From Marsupella aquatica (Eukaryota; Marchantiophyta): a stretch of DNA of 64,000 bases. Each line of letters starts with the position of its first letter. Positions within the stretch are counted from its first letter, which is position 1. The stretch covers positions 22,072,001 to 22,136,000 of the forward strand of contig OZ316894.1 in the NCBI GenBank assembly GCA_973895155.1. Direction: 5' to 3'. Positions 20,637 through 32,530 of the stretch are shown here, piece after piece. A program made the translations under genes and the position numbers. Below the pieces are notes generated by a model. It was not told where the DNA came from. It did no database searches and saw only the letters and a program-made list of their open reading frames with translations.

Positions 20637-22968
20637 GGTTTGGTCACACACGTTTATGATTGTAGGTAACCTAAGGACCACCCTTTATTGGGTTTGTTGC
20701 TTGGTTTTCAGGACTTCAATCTACAGTTGTATGATGATGATATCTGCTAGTTAGGGATATTACCGTGTTAGGATTGGGGCTACTTTTCAGTTGGTCATGA
20801 TAGATACAACAATGAACTAAAAAAAAGATATGTTGGAGATGCTCTTAGGACATCTCAAAGCTTCATTGTTGAAGATTATGGTTTTTGGCCATAAACAAAT
20901 GCCCATTATAGCCTTTTCACCAGGTTGTGTCACAGATTGTTTGTCAACCAACCTCTACAGTTACTTATGGTCATGACATCTGACAACTTTTTATGGCAAA
21001 AAGTTGTGGATATGAATTTGGCAGACCATAACTTTTTGCAATGGATAGGATCAACTCTCTTTATGGACCCCATCTCCCCCCCCCCCCCCCCCCGACCCCA
21101 ACCCCCTGTTGAAAAGTGACTTCCAAATTCCCTGGTTCCATGTGTTCTGATGTCAGCATTTCCATCCCAAACATGGAACACCTATGTGCAAGGCTCTCCT
21201 TCCCGGATGGGGTTCGTCTAGGTGGCTTGTGTTTTGGGCTTCCCCCCCATCCCCTACCACCATAACCCCCTTGGAAAAAAAACGACCTATGTGCAAAGGC
21301 CATACACAAATACAATTTGACTCAAACCTACCCAAAACAGTTAGTCTGAAACCATAAAAATATTTCTACAACAACCAAAATGGGGTTTAGGTGTTTTGCT
21401 TGAGTTTCATTGTGCTGCTTCTCTACTACTGGGGTACAGGTGACCTTCCAAAGTTGCATCAGAAGAAGAGTTTTTGAACGAGAACTTTGTCATTGCGAGT
21501 CCATTAGGTTGAAATTGTCAATGATGCTGCCTATGGAGTTTGCAGTTTGTTGGTGTCTCATTTGTTCTACAAGACTATAGTATAGTGTGTGCACACTCCT
21601 GCAAAAAATCCAACACTGTGTACTTAGGGTTTGCATGATTTTAGAGGTGCAAAACTTGGAATTAAGTCTATGGTTTAGTGGTGCAATGGGCCCTCTGTCA
21701 GTTGAGACTCTCTTTACACCTTCGTAAGTTGTACAGCCCTGGGTTCCCTCTATCAGTAGAGATTCTTACGACTTCCTTCATAAGTTGTACACACCTGCCT
21801 TAAACATGATCCCACCTCATAAGTGCACATTTTACTGTATGTAAAAATGACTTGCACTTGTCAACGAGTGCTCGTTCAGGAAAAAACAAATTCTGGAAAA
21901 GTCTGTGCAAACCTTTATAAAGTGTTTGCACTACTCATATATTTCACCTCATTGCACTTATGTGAAATGATCAGGAGGAAAGGGAAGAACGGGATGCCTG
22001 CAATTATCCAGGGTTTGCTTAACACTGTAGTAGGCAATTACTTTAGTAGTTTGGAACCTGTTCATCTCAGCTTGACCCTGAAAGTACGGCTGTCAAATTA
22101 TGGGCCAAGGGCCTGGGTGCTCCAGAGTCGCGCTTCAACAAGGTGTGAATTTGTTGGAGCAAGGCAAGGAGGTCATTCATCTCAAAACTGAGTTTTTTTT
22201 CTTTCAAAAATCAACAATACCAGGATAATATATGCAAGATCTAGATGTCTAGCATACACCTTGCTATGAATATGTATCATGGCACTATCCAAGCACTAAT
22301 TAATGTAGGTGATATGGACTACTGGTGTCACTCTCACTGATAGTGCTCCAATCAAGGAGGATCTGATTGTTCACCCCCTTTATAGGTTAGGGTTTGGCTT
22401 CTTTTGTTGTCTGCGTTGCAATGGTTTATGTCATGCACATACATGTCGCTACATAACATACATTGTTTATCACACACATCCACACATAGGCACAATCCAA
22501 CATCGCAAAGATAAGAGTATGGAGACAAATGAAACCCATGTTCAGACATGCCCAAAACCCACAATAATCTTCAATAAATCAAACAACACTCAATACCAAT
22601 AATGCACAACCAATCTCGCTCAATGTGATCACACAATGTCAGGCCAGGCAAACACACTTTGCCTTCAAAGAATCCATGTTCATATGCACTCAACCTGGCC
22701 AGCCACACCAAAGTCACCAAAGTTCATGCTCAAAGACTCAACATCAAAAGATGAGGCCTTTGAGCCACCACAAAGGGATAACTAAGCGTCACAAACACAA
22801 ATTGAATCTTAATTGCTCATATAGCACACATAGAAACCTTTAAACTAGGATAGTATGATACACTATACTACCACCTAGAATGGTGTGACATTGCCCTTGA
22901 TCCCCACCGGCCTGAAGGGTGCTTTTGATAAACATCTATATATGCACTTCTTGGTAAATGCACAATCC
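20637..22968. other. Intergenic, no gene recognised
   Basis: A run of 18 C lies at 21076-21093 and oligo-C/oligo-A tracts at about 21240-21280. A diverged 60-bp tandem pair (CCCTCTxTCAGTxGAGA, TAAGTTGTACA) lies at about 21690-21800. The frames at 21823-22843 show no domain. Confidence 0.4.
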
Positions 22969-23115
22969 CACAAAATTGAATTTACTGATACATGCATGCC
23001 CATTCTTAGTAGAGTTTAAATTGCACTTAGGAAGTTTGGGCACCCAATTCAACAAAATTGCATTTACTGATAAATGCATGCTCATTCTTAGTAGAGCTTA
23101 AAATGCACTTAGGGA
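22969..23115 (+). repeat. Tandem duplication, ~82-bp unit
   Basis: Two copies beginning ACAAAATTG(A/C)ATTTACTGAT and continuing through CATTCTTAGTAGAG and GCACTTAGG.AGTTTGG, at about 22970-23040 and 23052-23120. Confidence 0.8.
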
Positions 23116-23593
23116 GTTTGGCACAGAATTCAGGGCAGTGCTAGTAGGTAGGAGGCTGCTCAGTTGAGGGAGGGCCCATTACACATTTAAGAAAGGGATG
23201 TAAGTCATGTACATTTATCAATAAGTACACTTTTTAGGGGGTGTTGGTTTTGGATCATGAATTGGGTAGACTTTTTAGGGGGTGTACAGTGTCAGCAAAA
23301 TGTTTTGGATCATGAATTTGGTAAGTTTGAATCATGAATTTGGTAGTCCATAATATCTCAATCAATTACCAAGTAAGATTTTGGATCATGAATTTGATAG
23401 TCCATAATTTTTTCTGTCTAGTACCTTAATTATTAAGTCAAAGTCTATCAATATTATTCACTAGCAGCGTCATTCATGAAATGCGAATAAACATCTCCAA
23501 ACTGGTTTGATGGAAGTCACCACTTTGCCTTTTCGACACGACTCTCAAGTTCACTTAGGGGAGAGAAAACGCTGCAAATTACATCAATGCGAG
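23116..23593. repeat. Short dispersed motif cluster
   Basis: The motif TTTGGATCATGAATTTGGTAG, or a close variant, occurs four times between about 23250 and 23400, twice followed by TCCATAAT. TTTTTAGGGGGTGT also occurs twice. No gene is visible. Confidence 0.55.
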
Positions 23594-24130
23594 CCTCTGC
23601 ATTGCAAACCCAGCTTCATGGTCGTCAATGGTCGATTGCAATCCAATCCTAATTTTTGAAATTGGTAATCGCAATGCTTGCTTAACGGTTCAAGCGTATC
23701 GACATGTGAATTGCTGTACTTCTGATCGGCAACACCCTTTAAACGACTGTAAACTACTATACTGAGTCACTGGTAGAAATCTATAATTCACACACAAATC
23801 AATTTCTGGTGACTGACTGGTGAAACAAGCTATGGTGCTAAAACGGGTTGAACCCTAAATTGGAACCTCTGCATTGCAAACCTAGCGTGCGTCATGGTGA
23901 TTGCAATCCAATCCTAATGGTTGAAGTTGATAATTGCAACACTTGCTTAACGGTTCAAGTGTATCGACATGTGAATTGCTGTACTTCTGATCGGCAACAT
24001 CCTTCAAACCACTGTAAACTACTATACTGGATCACTGGTAGAACATCTATAATTGACACTCAAATCAACTTCTGGTGACTGCCTGGTGAAACAAGCTATG
24101 GTGCTAAAACGGTTGAACCCTGAATGGAAC
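23594..24130 (+). repeat. Tandem duplication, 272-bp unit, 2 copies
   Basis: The unit runs from CCTCTGCATTGCAAACC through CGACATGTGAATTGCTGTAC to GGTTGAACCCT and is present at 23594-23865 and 23866-24130. Identity is high, with scattered substitutions and short indels. No gene is contained. Confidence 0.92.
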
Positions 24131-24358
24131 CTTTACATAACTTGTCCACTTCCTCAGCCTCCAGAGGTGGGAAAATTCTCTGTGAGTATGTCTGAGCTGA
24201 GGAAGAGTGATGGCCACCTTGCAAAGGCTGCAGCAATCAACATTTCAAGTCGTGGTTGATAAAATTTTGAGGAGATCTCTCCAATGCACTAAGCTAAACA
24301 ATGGAAGCGGATGTGCAATTCCTTCATATCCAAATGTCTGCATTTCGTGACCGCCTTC

Positions 24359-24673
24359 TCAGCTTTGGATGGTGGGTGTTCTGCTACTCTCAGAATCTCT
24401 GTCTCCGGTCGACTGCGAAGCCACATTGTTCATCGTCTCTGCAGATGAATTGGAGCTCTGGAAAGACATCCGACCTGAGGCAGAGCTTGGCGATGGGTCC
24501 CCTTCCACGATCACCACACACCTGGTCCCGGGTATTTTCGAATTCGCTGGCGGAACAGTCCATTCATTCTCTTTCGCAGCTACCTCATCTGCAACCTCTT
24601 TCTTCTTCTCTTCCTCGCGGGTTTTCGCCCTCTGCATGAACTTCAAATGCCCCAGCCGCTCCCTTTGCGCCAT
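24359..24673 (-). CDS. MPP6 / MPHOSPH6-like exosome cofactor
   Basis: A single-exon frame of 104 residues. It begins MAQRERLGHLKFMQRAK, the family's N-terminal helix with the LKFMQR motif. A charged stretch (REEEKKKEVADEV) follows, then RCVVIVEGDPSP, and then the signature GRMSFQSSN. These three blocks, in this order and at about this total length, are the plant form of M-phase phosphoprotein 6. MPP6 binds RNA and tethers the helicase MTR4 to the nuclear exosome in 5.8S rRNA maturation and nuclear RNA decay; that role is taken from yeast and human homologues. The tail after the GRMSFQ box is Ser/Thr/Asn-rich and disordered. There are no introns and no linked partner gene. Confidence 0.88.
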   Translation of the reverse strand: MAQRERLGHLKFMQRAKTREEEKKKEVADEVAAKENEWTVPPANSKIPGTRCVVIVEGDPSPSSASGRMSFQSSNSSAETMNNVASQSTGDRDSESSRTPTIQS

Positions 24674-27600
24674 GGCTTGATGGCAAGACAGCCAGATTCA
24701 GCCAGCTTTTTCTCTCGAGCTGGTGAAATTGCTTGCTAGCGCCCATCAATTTGGCAGGCTTCTCGTCTCCCAACGGTGAACTTGTATGCACATGTCAATT
24801 CAGCCGATTCATCTCTCCAGCCATTAAAATTGTCTCCAGACCTTCAATTGGGCGGTTTCCTTCTCTCCGAATTAAAACTAGCACCATTCAATTCAGCTCC
24901 TACACAAATCTCGCTACGAGGGTTTACCGTAGGTGTGCAGTAGGATAACGTATCTTCTGCCTGTATATCCAACGGTCAAGATGCTGGGAGGAAGCTGGGA
25001 ATGCGAGGGGCCGTGGATTGGTCGAGGTTCTAGGGTTTGTCATTATTTAGGGTTGTGCAGGCTGAAGCTTCAGAGGCAGTGGCCGACAATGAGGAATGTG
25101 AACTCCCCGCTCAGCCCCTCTTCCACGAGGATAAAGACTCTGTTGTCTACGCCCAAATGGACTTGTGGGTAGGGTTCTTTCTGTCGAGGGTCAGTTGATG
25201 ACTGATATTTGGAGCCTGCGTGAGCGAGTAGGTCTGCTGGATTTTACTCAGGAATCAGGTTCGCGGATTTGGGTTCTTTCTTGTGCGGCCTCTCATTCCT
25301 GCGGGATTTGGCTGTTGCATTGTCTCGACGTGGTGTTTGCCTTGTAACCGACGCATCCACGGCCAGCGAGAGGGCTTCTGGCCATCTTCTTTAGAGCGGA
25401 ATATCTTTAGTTCCTGCGCGAAGTGATTTACCCATGTTGTGAGTTTTTTGGCTGCTGTAGCGATGATGTGTCAATGTTTGTTGGGCACCCTTCGAATACG
25501 TTTTCTGCGCGAAGTGATGTAGCCATGTAATGAATTGCTTTGTGCTCCATCGACGATGTCTCCATATTTCGTAGTCACCCAACAGACGTCGGTTGTCGTT
25601 TAAGATACTGTGTCTTGTGATGTAGCTGTTTACTGCTTATGCCATTTAGTTTCGTAGGAACGTCGATCTTGTGATACTTGCAGACCCGTGTGTACAGCTG
25701 CTTCTATAATCCCAAGAAGTAAGTTGAATGGTGGTTCTGCTAGACCATCAAGGGGGAGTGGGCAGTGTAGCTGAAGCATAATGACGACATGCACAATCAT
25801 TCTCCCAACATTGGTGTCCAATCCGTCTTACTATCCTGAAGCTCACCTTACTCCGTCTACTGACGGATTTCACGTACATTTAAGTAGTCGTCTGTCCTGT
25901 CTCTGCACCGCTGATGTCATCCTTTCGTCGAGTGTAGAGTTTGCTGTGATGAGATTTCAACCAGTATAAGCCAGTTCTGCTTCTGACCACTGTGATGTTA
26001 AACTGGTATTATCTCTGAGCTCCGACTTGAGGAATTTTGCCGTGTAGGGAGCTTTGTCTTTATAAATCCATGCCCACTGCAGAACGTCTGAGCGGCCTGG
26101 CTTGAAACACCTTTCGGCATTGGCTCTGAATGCTTTGAACGTGTGGCTATATACCTGCAATTCCTCCGGGAACCTGTGAACCTCGTGTGCAGGGAGCCTC
26201 GAATGAGTTGCTACAATTTTATCCCTCCATATCACCTAGAGGTGCATTTTAGCGCCAATCCATTTAACTATTAAACCCGTAACAATAACCGTATAACAAG
26301 ATCTCTCAACCCGATCATCCGGCGATCCATTAATGCAAGATCAAAACAATGGAAAACCCTCGTAAACAATTGCGATACATCACACAAATACATCACACAA
26401 TCAACGCAAGATCGTTGCATTTGGAAACCGTGAACGTGGAGAATCAAGACATCACACAATCAAGCTGGGCAGCTCTTCGTTGAGGGTTGCTCACAAAGGA
26501 AAGCTCTAGTCCAAAGGATCAAATACAAGGGTGCGGAAAAAGGGGAATGGCCGCGGTTAGTAAATTGTCGAGCACCAGTCAAATTCTGGTACTTTGCCAC
26601 CAATCGTCCGTATGTTCAACAGCTTCTTACTGCAAACCGAGGTCGGCAGTTCTGATACCTTCCCTATTTATGTTCGTAAGGCATAGAGAAAATGTTGATG
26701 TGACGATCTTTGCTTGCCAAAGCAGAGGGGCATAAACTTCAAACCGTTCAGTAACAGGCTCTTACTCTGGATGGAATGCATCAAACCTTCAAGCGACGAT
26801 TCAGTTATGCTTGTTGCTGTGATTCTCAATGCAACATGCACAAATCGATTATGCTCGTTGTTCAGCCTTTGTCCCTAGGAGTCTGGATCTAAATTTCCCG
26901 AGTGAAGATATCCAGACAGTTCTTCTTCCCATAATAACATAGCGATCACTATGAATTGGGCACTTGTGCCAAAAGCAGGATGCTATAAGTCCAGCTAAAA
27001 TTTGGCATACAAGGTTCATACTCGTCACATATTATTCTTTGCAGGAACTGGGCTTCCATTGACGCGGCAATCAATGACGCACTAGGCATTTTGAGTTTCT
27101 GCACAGAGCTTACGAGAAACTTCCCTGCCTTACGAAAATCAAAGCATGCGCTTCTGCGACAAACAAAAGCAAGTGAACAATGCCCTTGTCCAGTTTTATG
27201 CCGGCTGGCAGAAAATATGGTTTCTTCTATGTACAATGTCTCACCTAGTGGCAGTTGCTCCAGATTGCCTTTCACCATTGCGGTTCTTTGCGTCTTGAGA
27301 TTGTACGGCAGATGGAGCTTGGTGCTAGACTTCTAAACGAAGGCAACTTAGTTCGTGATGATGTTTCAATTTGGCAGTTTGAAGTTGGAGCTCCTTCACA
27401 CATTGCGATTCCAAATTCCATAATTATTCGTAGTCCATGGGAGCTATCACCCACATGACTTTTGTAAGCAATGGATTGTCCTTGACAGTATTCATAATTG
27501 TTTTGTGTCTTTCCAAAACATGCATTCTTGTCCATCGAGTATGGATGCCGATGAGATGCACGGGCTAACCTGTAGTTTAGACCAAAGCACTTGATACACG

Positions 27601-27886
27601 TTTGGACTCCTATCAGGCTGTCGACCCAAACCAGAAAATCAATTCTCAGTACAGATTCCTTTATCTCACAATTCGCATGATGACCTTCACGTGGAGTATA
27701 TGGGAGGGCTGGCACGATACTTTGATGGGTGCAATCCCCCACTTTTGAGGACCAAATGAAGGGATGTTACCACTACAGCATAAATAACACAAAGAGGCAA
27801 TGTTGATCTCCAGTGAAATCAACTGGTTGGTTTAGGAGATCGTGCGTTCACACAATTTTGAGTGAAATCACCTCCCGTTGTGTCGT
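24674..27886. other. Intergenic with unassigned open frames
   Basis: The left edge is the upstream region of the MPP6 gene. The minus-strand frame 25957-26235 (ELQVYSHTFKAFRANAERC, SDVLQWAWIYKDKAPYTAKF) has protein-like composition but no recognised domain. Frames at 26949-27278 and 27272-27742 are similar. They could be exons of an unrecognised minus-strand gene, but I could not chain them with convincing splice sites. Confidence 0.3.
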
Positions 27887-28882
27887 TCAGCGATCAATGT
27901 TCGGACATTCAATCACCTGGGGTGTGAGGTTATGCTCGAGGGGTTTGCAATACACAAAATACCTGTAGTTGCTCTTCAATCTGTATGAACACGTAAATAT
28001 AATTTCTAAGGGATCAATATCGGTCACAACTTCTCCGTGATTGTGTTTCCTTCCCATCGAGAGTGGAGTGACAGCAGGAGCCGCAAACTTGACGTACAAG
28101 TACAACTTTCCTTCGAAGGGTGCATGAAGACGGATGGCACTGTATTCCAGCAATCGAATCTTCATTGTCATTCAAATTCGAACCCGGCCAAAATCATGGC
28201 ATTGGCAAAGATCTGTGTCTAAACCTTGGGACAGACCGAGTAGAGGAGGCTGCCTAAAAAAGGAGGCTGATATGCATAGGAGCCAGCATCTTTTTGGTCA
28301 TGTCCAATCTAATGCTTACTAACAGCCGAGATGTCCCGCAAATGGAAAATCAGCTTTCCAAATAAGGAGACTCCTTAATCACTCTGTAATCCTATCTTCG
28401 CTGTGGAATCCAAAAAGGAAACATCCATTCCTCTCAAATCAGTGCTTATCCTGAGGATCCCAGGTCTGGATCTGCCTCTGTGTCACCTTCAACTTTCTTC
28501 TGATCAGGAGAGCTCGGTAAGTTTGGCAGTAGGTTCTCTTGAATCTGAGTACCACATTCCGCCATACATTGCGCAGAGTTTTCGAGACTGAGTACGAAGG
28601 TAACGACGACGACGACGGTACCATCCTTTCATGCAATCTTTTGGTGTATTTTGGGCGTACTCCATCTCCAACATTACTTTGTTGAGCCACGACATCTAGA
28701 CGGAAGAAATCTAGGACGAATGTATCCATCTCAACTCCTACTGGAGCTGCTGCAGCTTCTGCTGCTTCACATCTGTTGTTCTGCAACTCGAAATCCTTCC
28801 CCAGCACTCTATCCCTCGCAACAGCCTCTACACCCTCCATCACCTGAATGGAGACCATCGTTTCTGATCTAGACGAGCTCAA
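27887..28882 (-). other. Unassigned minus-strand frames, possible exons
   Basis: Two frames deserve note. One, ending at 28171, reads MKIRLLEYSAIRLHAPFEGK and continues with a strand-like stretch (LYLYVKFAAPAVTPLSMG). The other starts near 28882 with an ATG followed by VSIQVMEGVEAVARDRVLGK, then EMDTFVLDFFRLDVVAQQ. A possible donor (GTAATG) follows VVAQQ near 28676. No family is recognised and the joins are unproven. Confidence 0.2.
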
Positions 28883-30590
28883 AACTAAATAGCTCTATTT
28901 TCCCCAGAAAGCACGAGCTCGAGACTTTTGGACCTCTACCTCCGTAATCGTCCGGAACAGCTCAAAACTCCCTACAAAAATCCCTCCGTCGTTCTCTGTT
29001 CGAGCTCGAGCGAAACCCTTTCTCTGCAATTCTCACTCGCCATGTAGAAAACTCCTCGCCGAATCTACCCTCCTAATCGTCTCGCGAGTGCTTTCACATT
29101 CGCAGCGTTTGCCTCATGTCCCAGAGCCAAATATAGGAGTGTAGTTCTTGTTGTGGGATACCCACTTGGAAAGTTGGCAAGACGCGGATTCTGCCTTCAC
29201 CAGGAACACGGCTCCACGTAATCCCACGGCTCTGGCATCCAGCTTACTGCTCTTCCGCCTTGATGATGGTAAAACTAGAGCTAGAAGCTCCCAAAAGCGA
29301 TCTCGAAGACTTCGACGATGCAGTCTTTGGCGGGGTCTGTGGTTGCGAATTTGAAACCAACCTTGCCTCGGCGACAAATGCTTCAAGTGTTGGGCTGGAG
29401 ACAGACTATCAATCACATGATGACACTGTGAGGTGGTCTTGCAATCCCCAATATTTCATTCACATTTGCTGAGGGCGACTAGCTGGTGAAACATGAATGA
29501 GCGAAGTCAAGGTGGTTTGCGCCCAGACCCCAAAATTGAAGACCTTCGTAGACGTCTGTAAGCCACAGTCGATCTGGAGCTTGATTTGAGCCCTGATATC
29601 AGCGAGGCAATTGTTTCAGTAATTTAAAACTCGATCTAGCTGAATCTGCCAGTCATCAGAGGACAAGGCTGATGAACGGAGTTGTTGGCCAGTGTAGCTG
29701 TGAATCAGAGAACTTCTTAATTAGTGTCTCGCTGTAAACCGACACGGTTCTCGAAAAGCTGCCAGTGTGCCGTGCGTGGCGCGCCGAGAGGCCCATCAAC
29801 AACAAAGTGCCGCATCTCACGGACAGCAGCACTCGCCAAATCAAAATCGAAATCCCAATTTCGCGTCATTGATGAAATCATGTCACAGCAAAAGTGCAGT
29901 GCTGCTTACGTTGCAGCCGTCCAATTTCCAAACAAACCGCCAACACAGCTCCTCTTTCGTTCTGTCCTGGAGACTCACTTGTACTGTAGACTGGAATTCA
30001 CAAGAATCACAACGAGAATCATACATTCGTAATGCCAAGATGCCAGTGAACCTTGTGTAGTTGTATTGTAAAACAATCATGTCAGAATCTTTCAGAAGAA
30101 TAAAACACGAGAGGTAAACTGGAGACCTTAATAGTTGGGGACAGTCACGGATCAAAGCACGTCAAATGTGCTGACTCCTCACTGTCCGCCACATTTACTC
30201 CTCGAGTACATCACGTGTACCCCACTGTTTCTCAACAGCTGGACTATTGAGGGCGTCTCGATCACTGGATGGACGAGTTAAACCTCTGCTGTGCAGTCTA
30301 GTCCAGTTCATCAGCCTCTTCATAACTCTAGAGGACAGCGAATCACCATACCCTGCATGTTTGTAAAGAATGGCACAGTGCTGGGCTCCTACTTCTGAGT
30401 TTGCCAATGGCCTTTACTGTTCTGGCCCCACAGCTTTCTTATGGTCACCGATCACATGATTGTCTCAGGGTGGTTTTACAAGAAGAAGGGGGCCCATTGC
30501 TTCTTTTCCTTCCCTCCTTAATTAAATCTGAATTGAATAATGTGTGGAAACGGCTCCAGATGGCTTTACAGGAACTGCTGTAGGGTCATT
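28883..30590. other. Intergenic, no gene recognised
   Basis: Overlapping open frames on both strands at 29114-29472 and 29724-30060 show no domain. No structured element is seen. Confidence 0.35.
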
Positions 30591-30720
30591 TAAGTAGAAT
30601 GCCTACCCCTACATGGTAAGTAGTGGACACAATGAAATGATGATGTGGAGGGTCAATCAAGTAATATGTCGACCGGTACATGGCTAGTAGACACAAGTAT
30701 ATGATGATGTGGAGTCCTTA
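30591..30720 (+). repeat. Diverged tandem pair, ~75-bp unit
   Basis: (C/G)TACATGGxxAGTAG, GACACAA and ATGATGATGTGGAG recur in the same order at about 30610-30650 and 30675-30715. Confidence 0.6.
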
Positions 30721-32530
30721 CTTTGTCTGGAATCTGGAACCTGGAGAGGTGGTCCAAAGATGTCCAAGATTTGCCTCCTTCATTCAAGGGATTTGCATTT
30801 ATTTAATTTCTTTTCAAACTATTTGGGTCCTGAATCTATCTTTAGAACAAGAAGTGGTCCTCCCATTTCCTTAGTGGGAGAACTTCACGAATGTCCCCAT
30901 TTTAAAGCCACCCTCAGTCTTGTAAGCCATAGTTTCCTTTCTTCTTCTCAGGGGATTTCTTGTCCTCTACAAACACATGCAATTAATTCTTGAAACAATT
31001 GAATTTTGCATGAAAGAGCAGTGCCCCCATCCCCTATTTCTCAAAGAACCGGGTCTCCTAACCCCAGCAGTGACGTAGTATACTATTTTAATTTAATTTA
31101 GGACCTTTCACCTGAAATTGAGGGGCACTCACCACTACACTTTGTTGGCGAGTTTGTCCCAAGTTTTCATCCAGAATGTACAACCTCCTGAATTTGAGTG
31201 TTATTTCCTAAAAAAACAACTGCAACTATGCCAGGTTTTGGAAACAGACATGCTGTTTCACCTCATTTATCATTGATTGAGAGGCTTTGTGTGATTACCG
31301 TACTCGAAAGGTACGTTGATACTCATGAAGGTTTATCCTAAGGCCTACTTGCTGGTGGACCAGTGCCCACCTCAGGCTTACATTGGTACCACCTGAAGCG
31401 CATTTGCCCTCGAATGTACTCCACACCTACATTCATATTGGAGAAATTTCCATGTGCCACTAGGGTCTGAGTCCCTGGAGTGTGTTAAAAGTTGGGTATG
31501 TTCAAGATGAGGGGCCTCTTGTGTAGTTCGATCCTCAGTGTTTCGAGTTTAGGACTGAGCACCATTGAAGTTCCAACAGGGCTCTTTGTTCTTGGCCCTT
31601 AGGGCTGAGTGCAATGTAGGTGACCATAGGGCTCTTTATTCTTGCTCGTCCTGGGTGTCAGATTGGGCCATCAACTCTTCGTCCTTTAGTACCTTTTTTC
31701 TGGTTTTGGTGTCCTTTATGTGTTTTGGCAGTAAATTTTGGTGTCCTTATGACTCTATAGGCCCAGTCAATAGCAGCTACCGTCCTTACTCTGCACTGCC
31801 ATATCCATCATTGTTCATGTTTTTTGACAGATTCTGCAGACTGTCCTCCGTATGATTCCTGGACAGCCAACCACCCAACAAACTCCATTGTCGCAGCTTT
31901 GCACCATCTTCCCAATATACCGAAGCCTTCAAAAGTACAGCGTACGTAATTTCTCTTTCGGACCTGCATTTGATGCTTGCTGAGTTGAAACTAGGTCAAT
32001 CCAACCGCATCGGAAACAGTTTGAGGTAGATAAGGCTTCAAAAAAGGGCATTCTTGACTTTCCAAGTGTGGAATATGCGTTTCTAACCCATTGCAGAATG
32101 TTGTGCCCTGACTGATAATGTAGATGTCAAGATGGATTGATAATCGTAGAGGTGCCATGAACAATCCAGCTTTTCAAGTTGCGGATGAACTCCTACATAT
32201 CCAGGCGGTTTCAACCCAGCCATTGCTAATGTAAAACAAGTTAAGTGAAGGTCCCCTGTTCATGTAGCAACGTAAGACATGTTGAACGACGATTCTTCCT
32301 AATAAAAGATCAGGAGATCGTGACTACTTCCCAGTGTGCATTAGGAGTGAACTTGTGAACAAACCGTGACAGTAACAGCAGGCCCTGACAAACCGAGCAT
32401 GGTTGTAAAGACAATGAGAGGATCTTTACATCCGCTACATTCACCCTGACCGTACCTACAACAATTGGGAAGTATTCAATGGGCTGGTTATCAAAATGAC
32501 TTGTCTCTATCAACCACCCACTACTCAAGC
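30721..32530. other. Intergenic; includes a possible plus-strand exon and RAD1 3' flank
   Basis: At about 31835-31940 a pyrimidine tract ending in CTGCAG precedes a frame reading DCPPYDSWTANHP and then NSIVAALHHLPNIPK, followed by GTACGT. This looks like one exon of an unrecognised plus-strand gene, but no second exon was found. The stretch 32300-32530 should contain the 3' UTR of the minus-strand RAD1 gene. Confidence 0.25.

Noticed and set aside
21076-21093. Run of 18 C and adjacent glycine-rich minus-strand frames
   Set aside because: Homopolymer slippage product; the Gly-rich frames are translations of the C tract.
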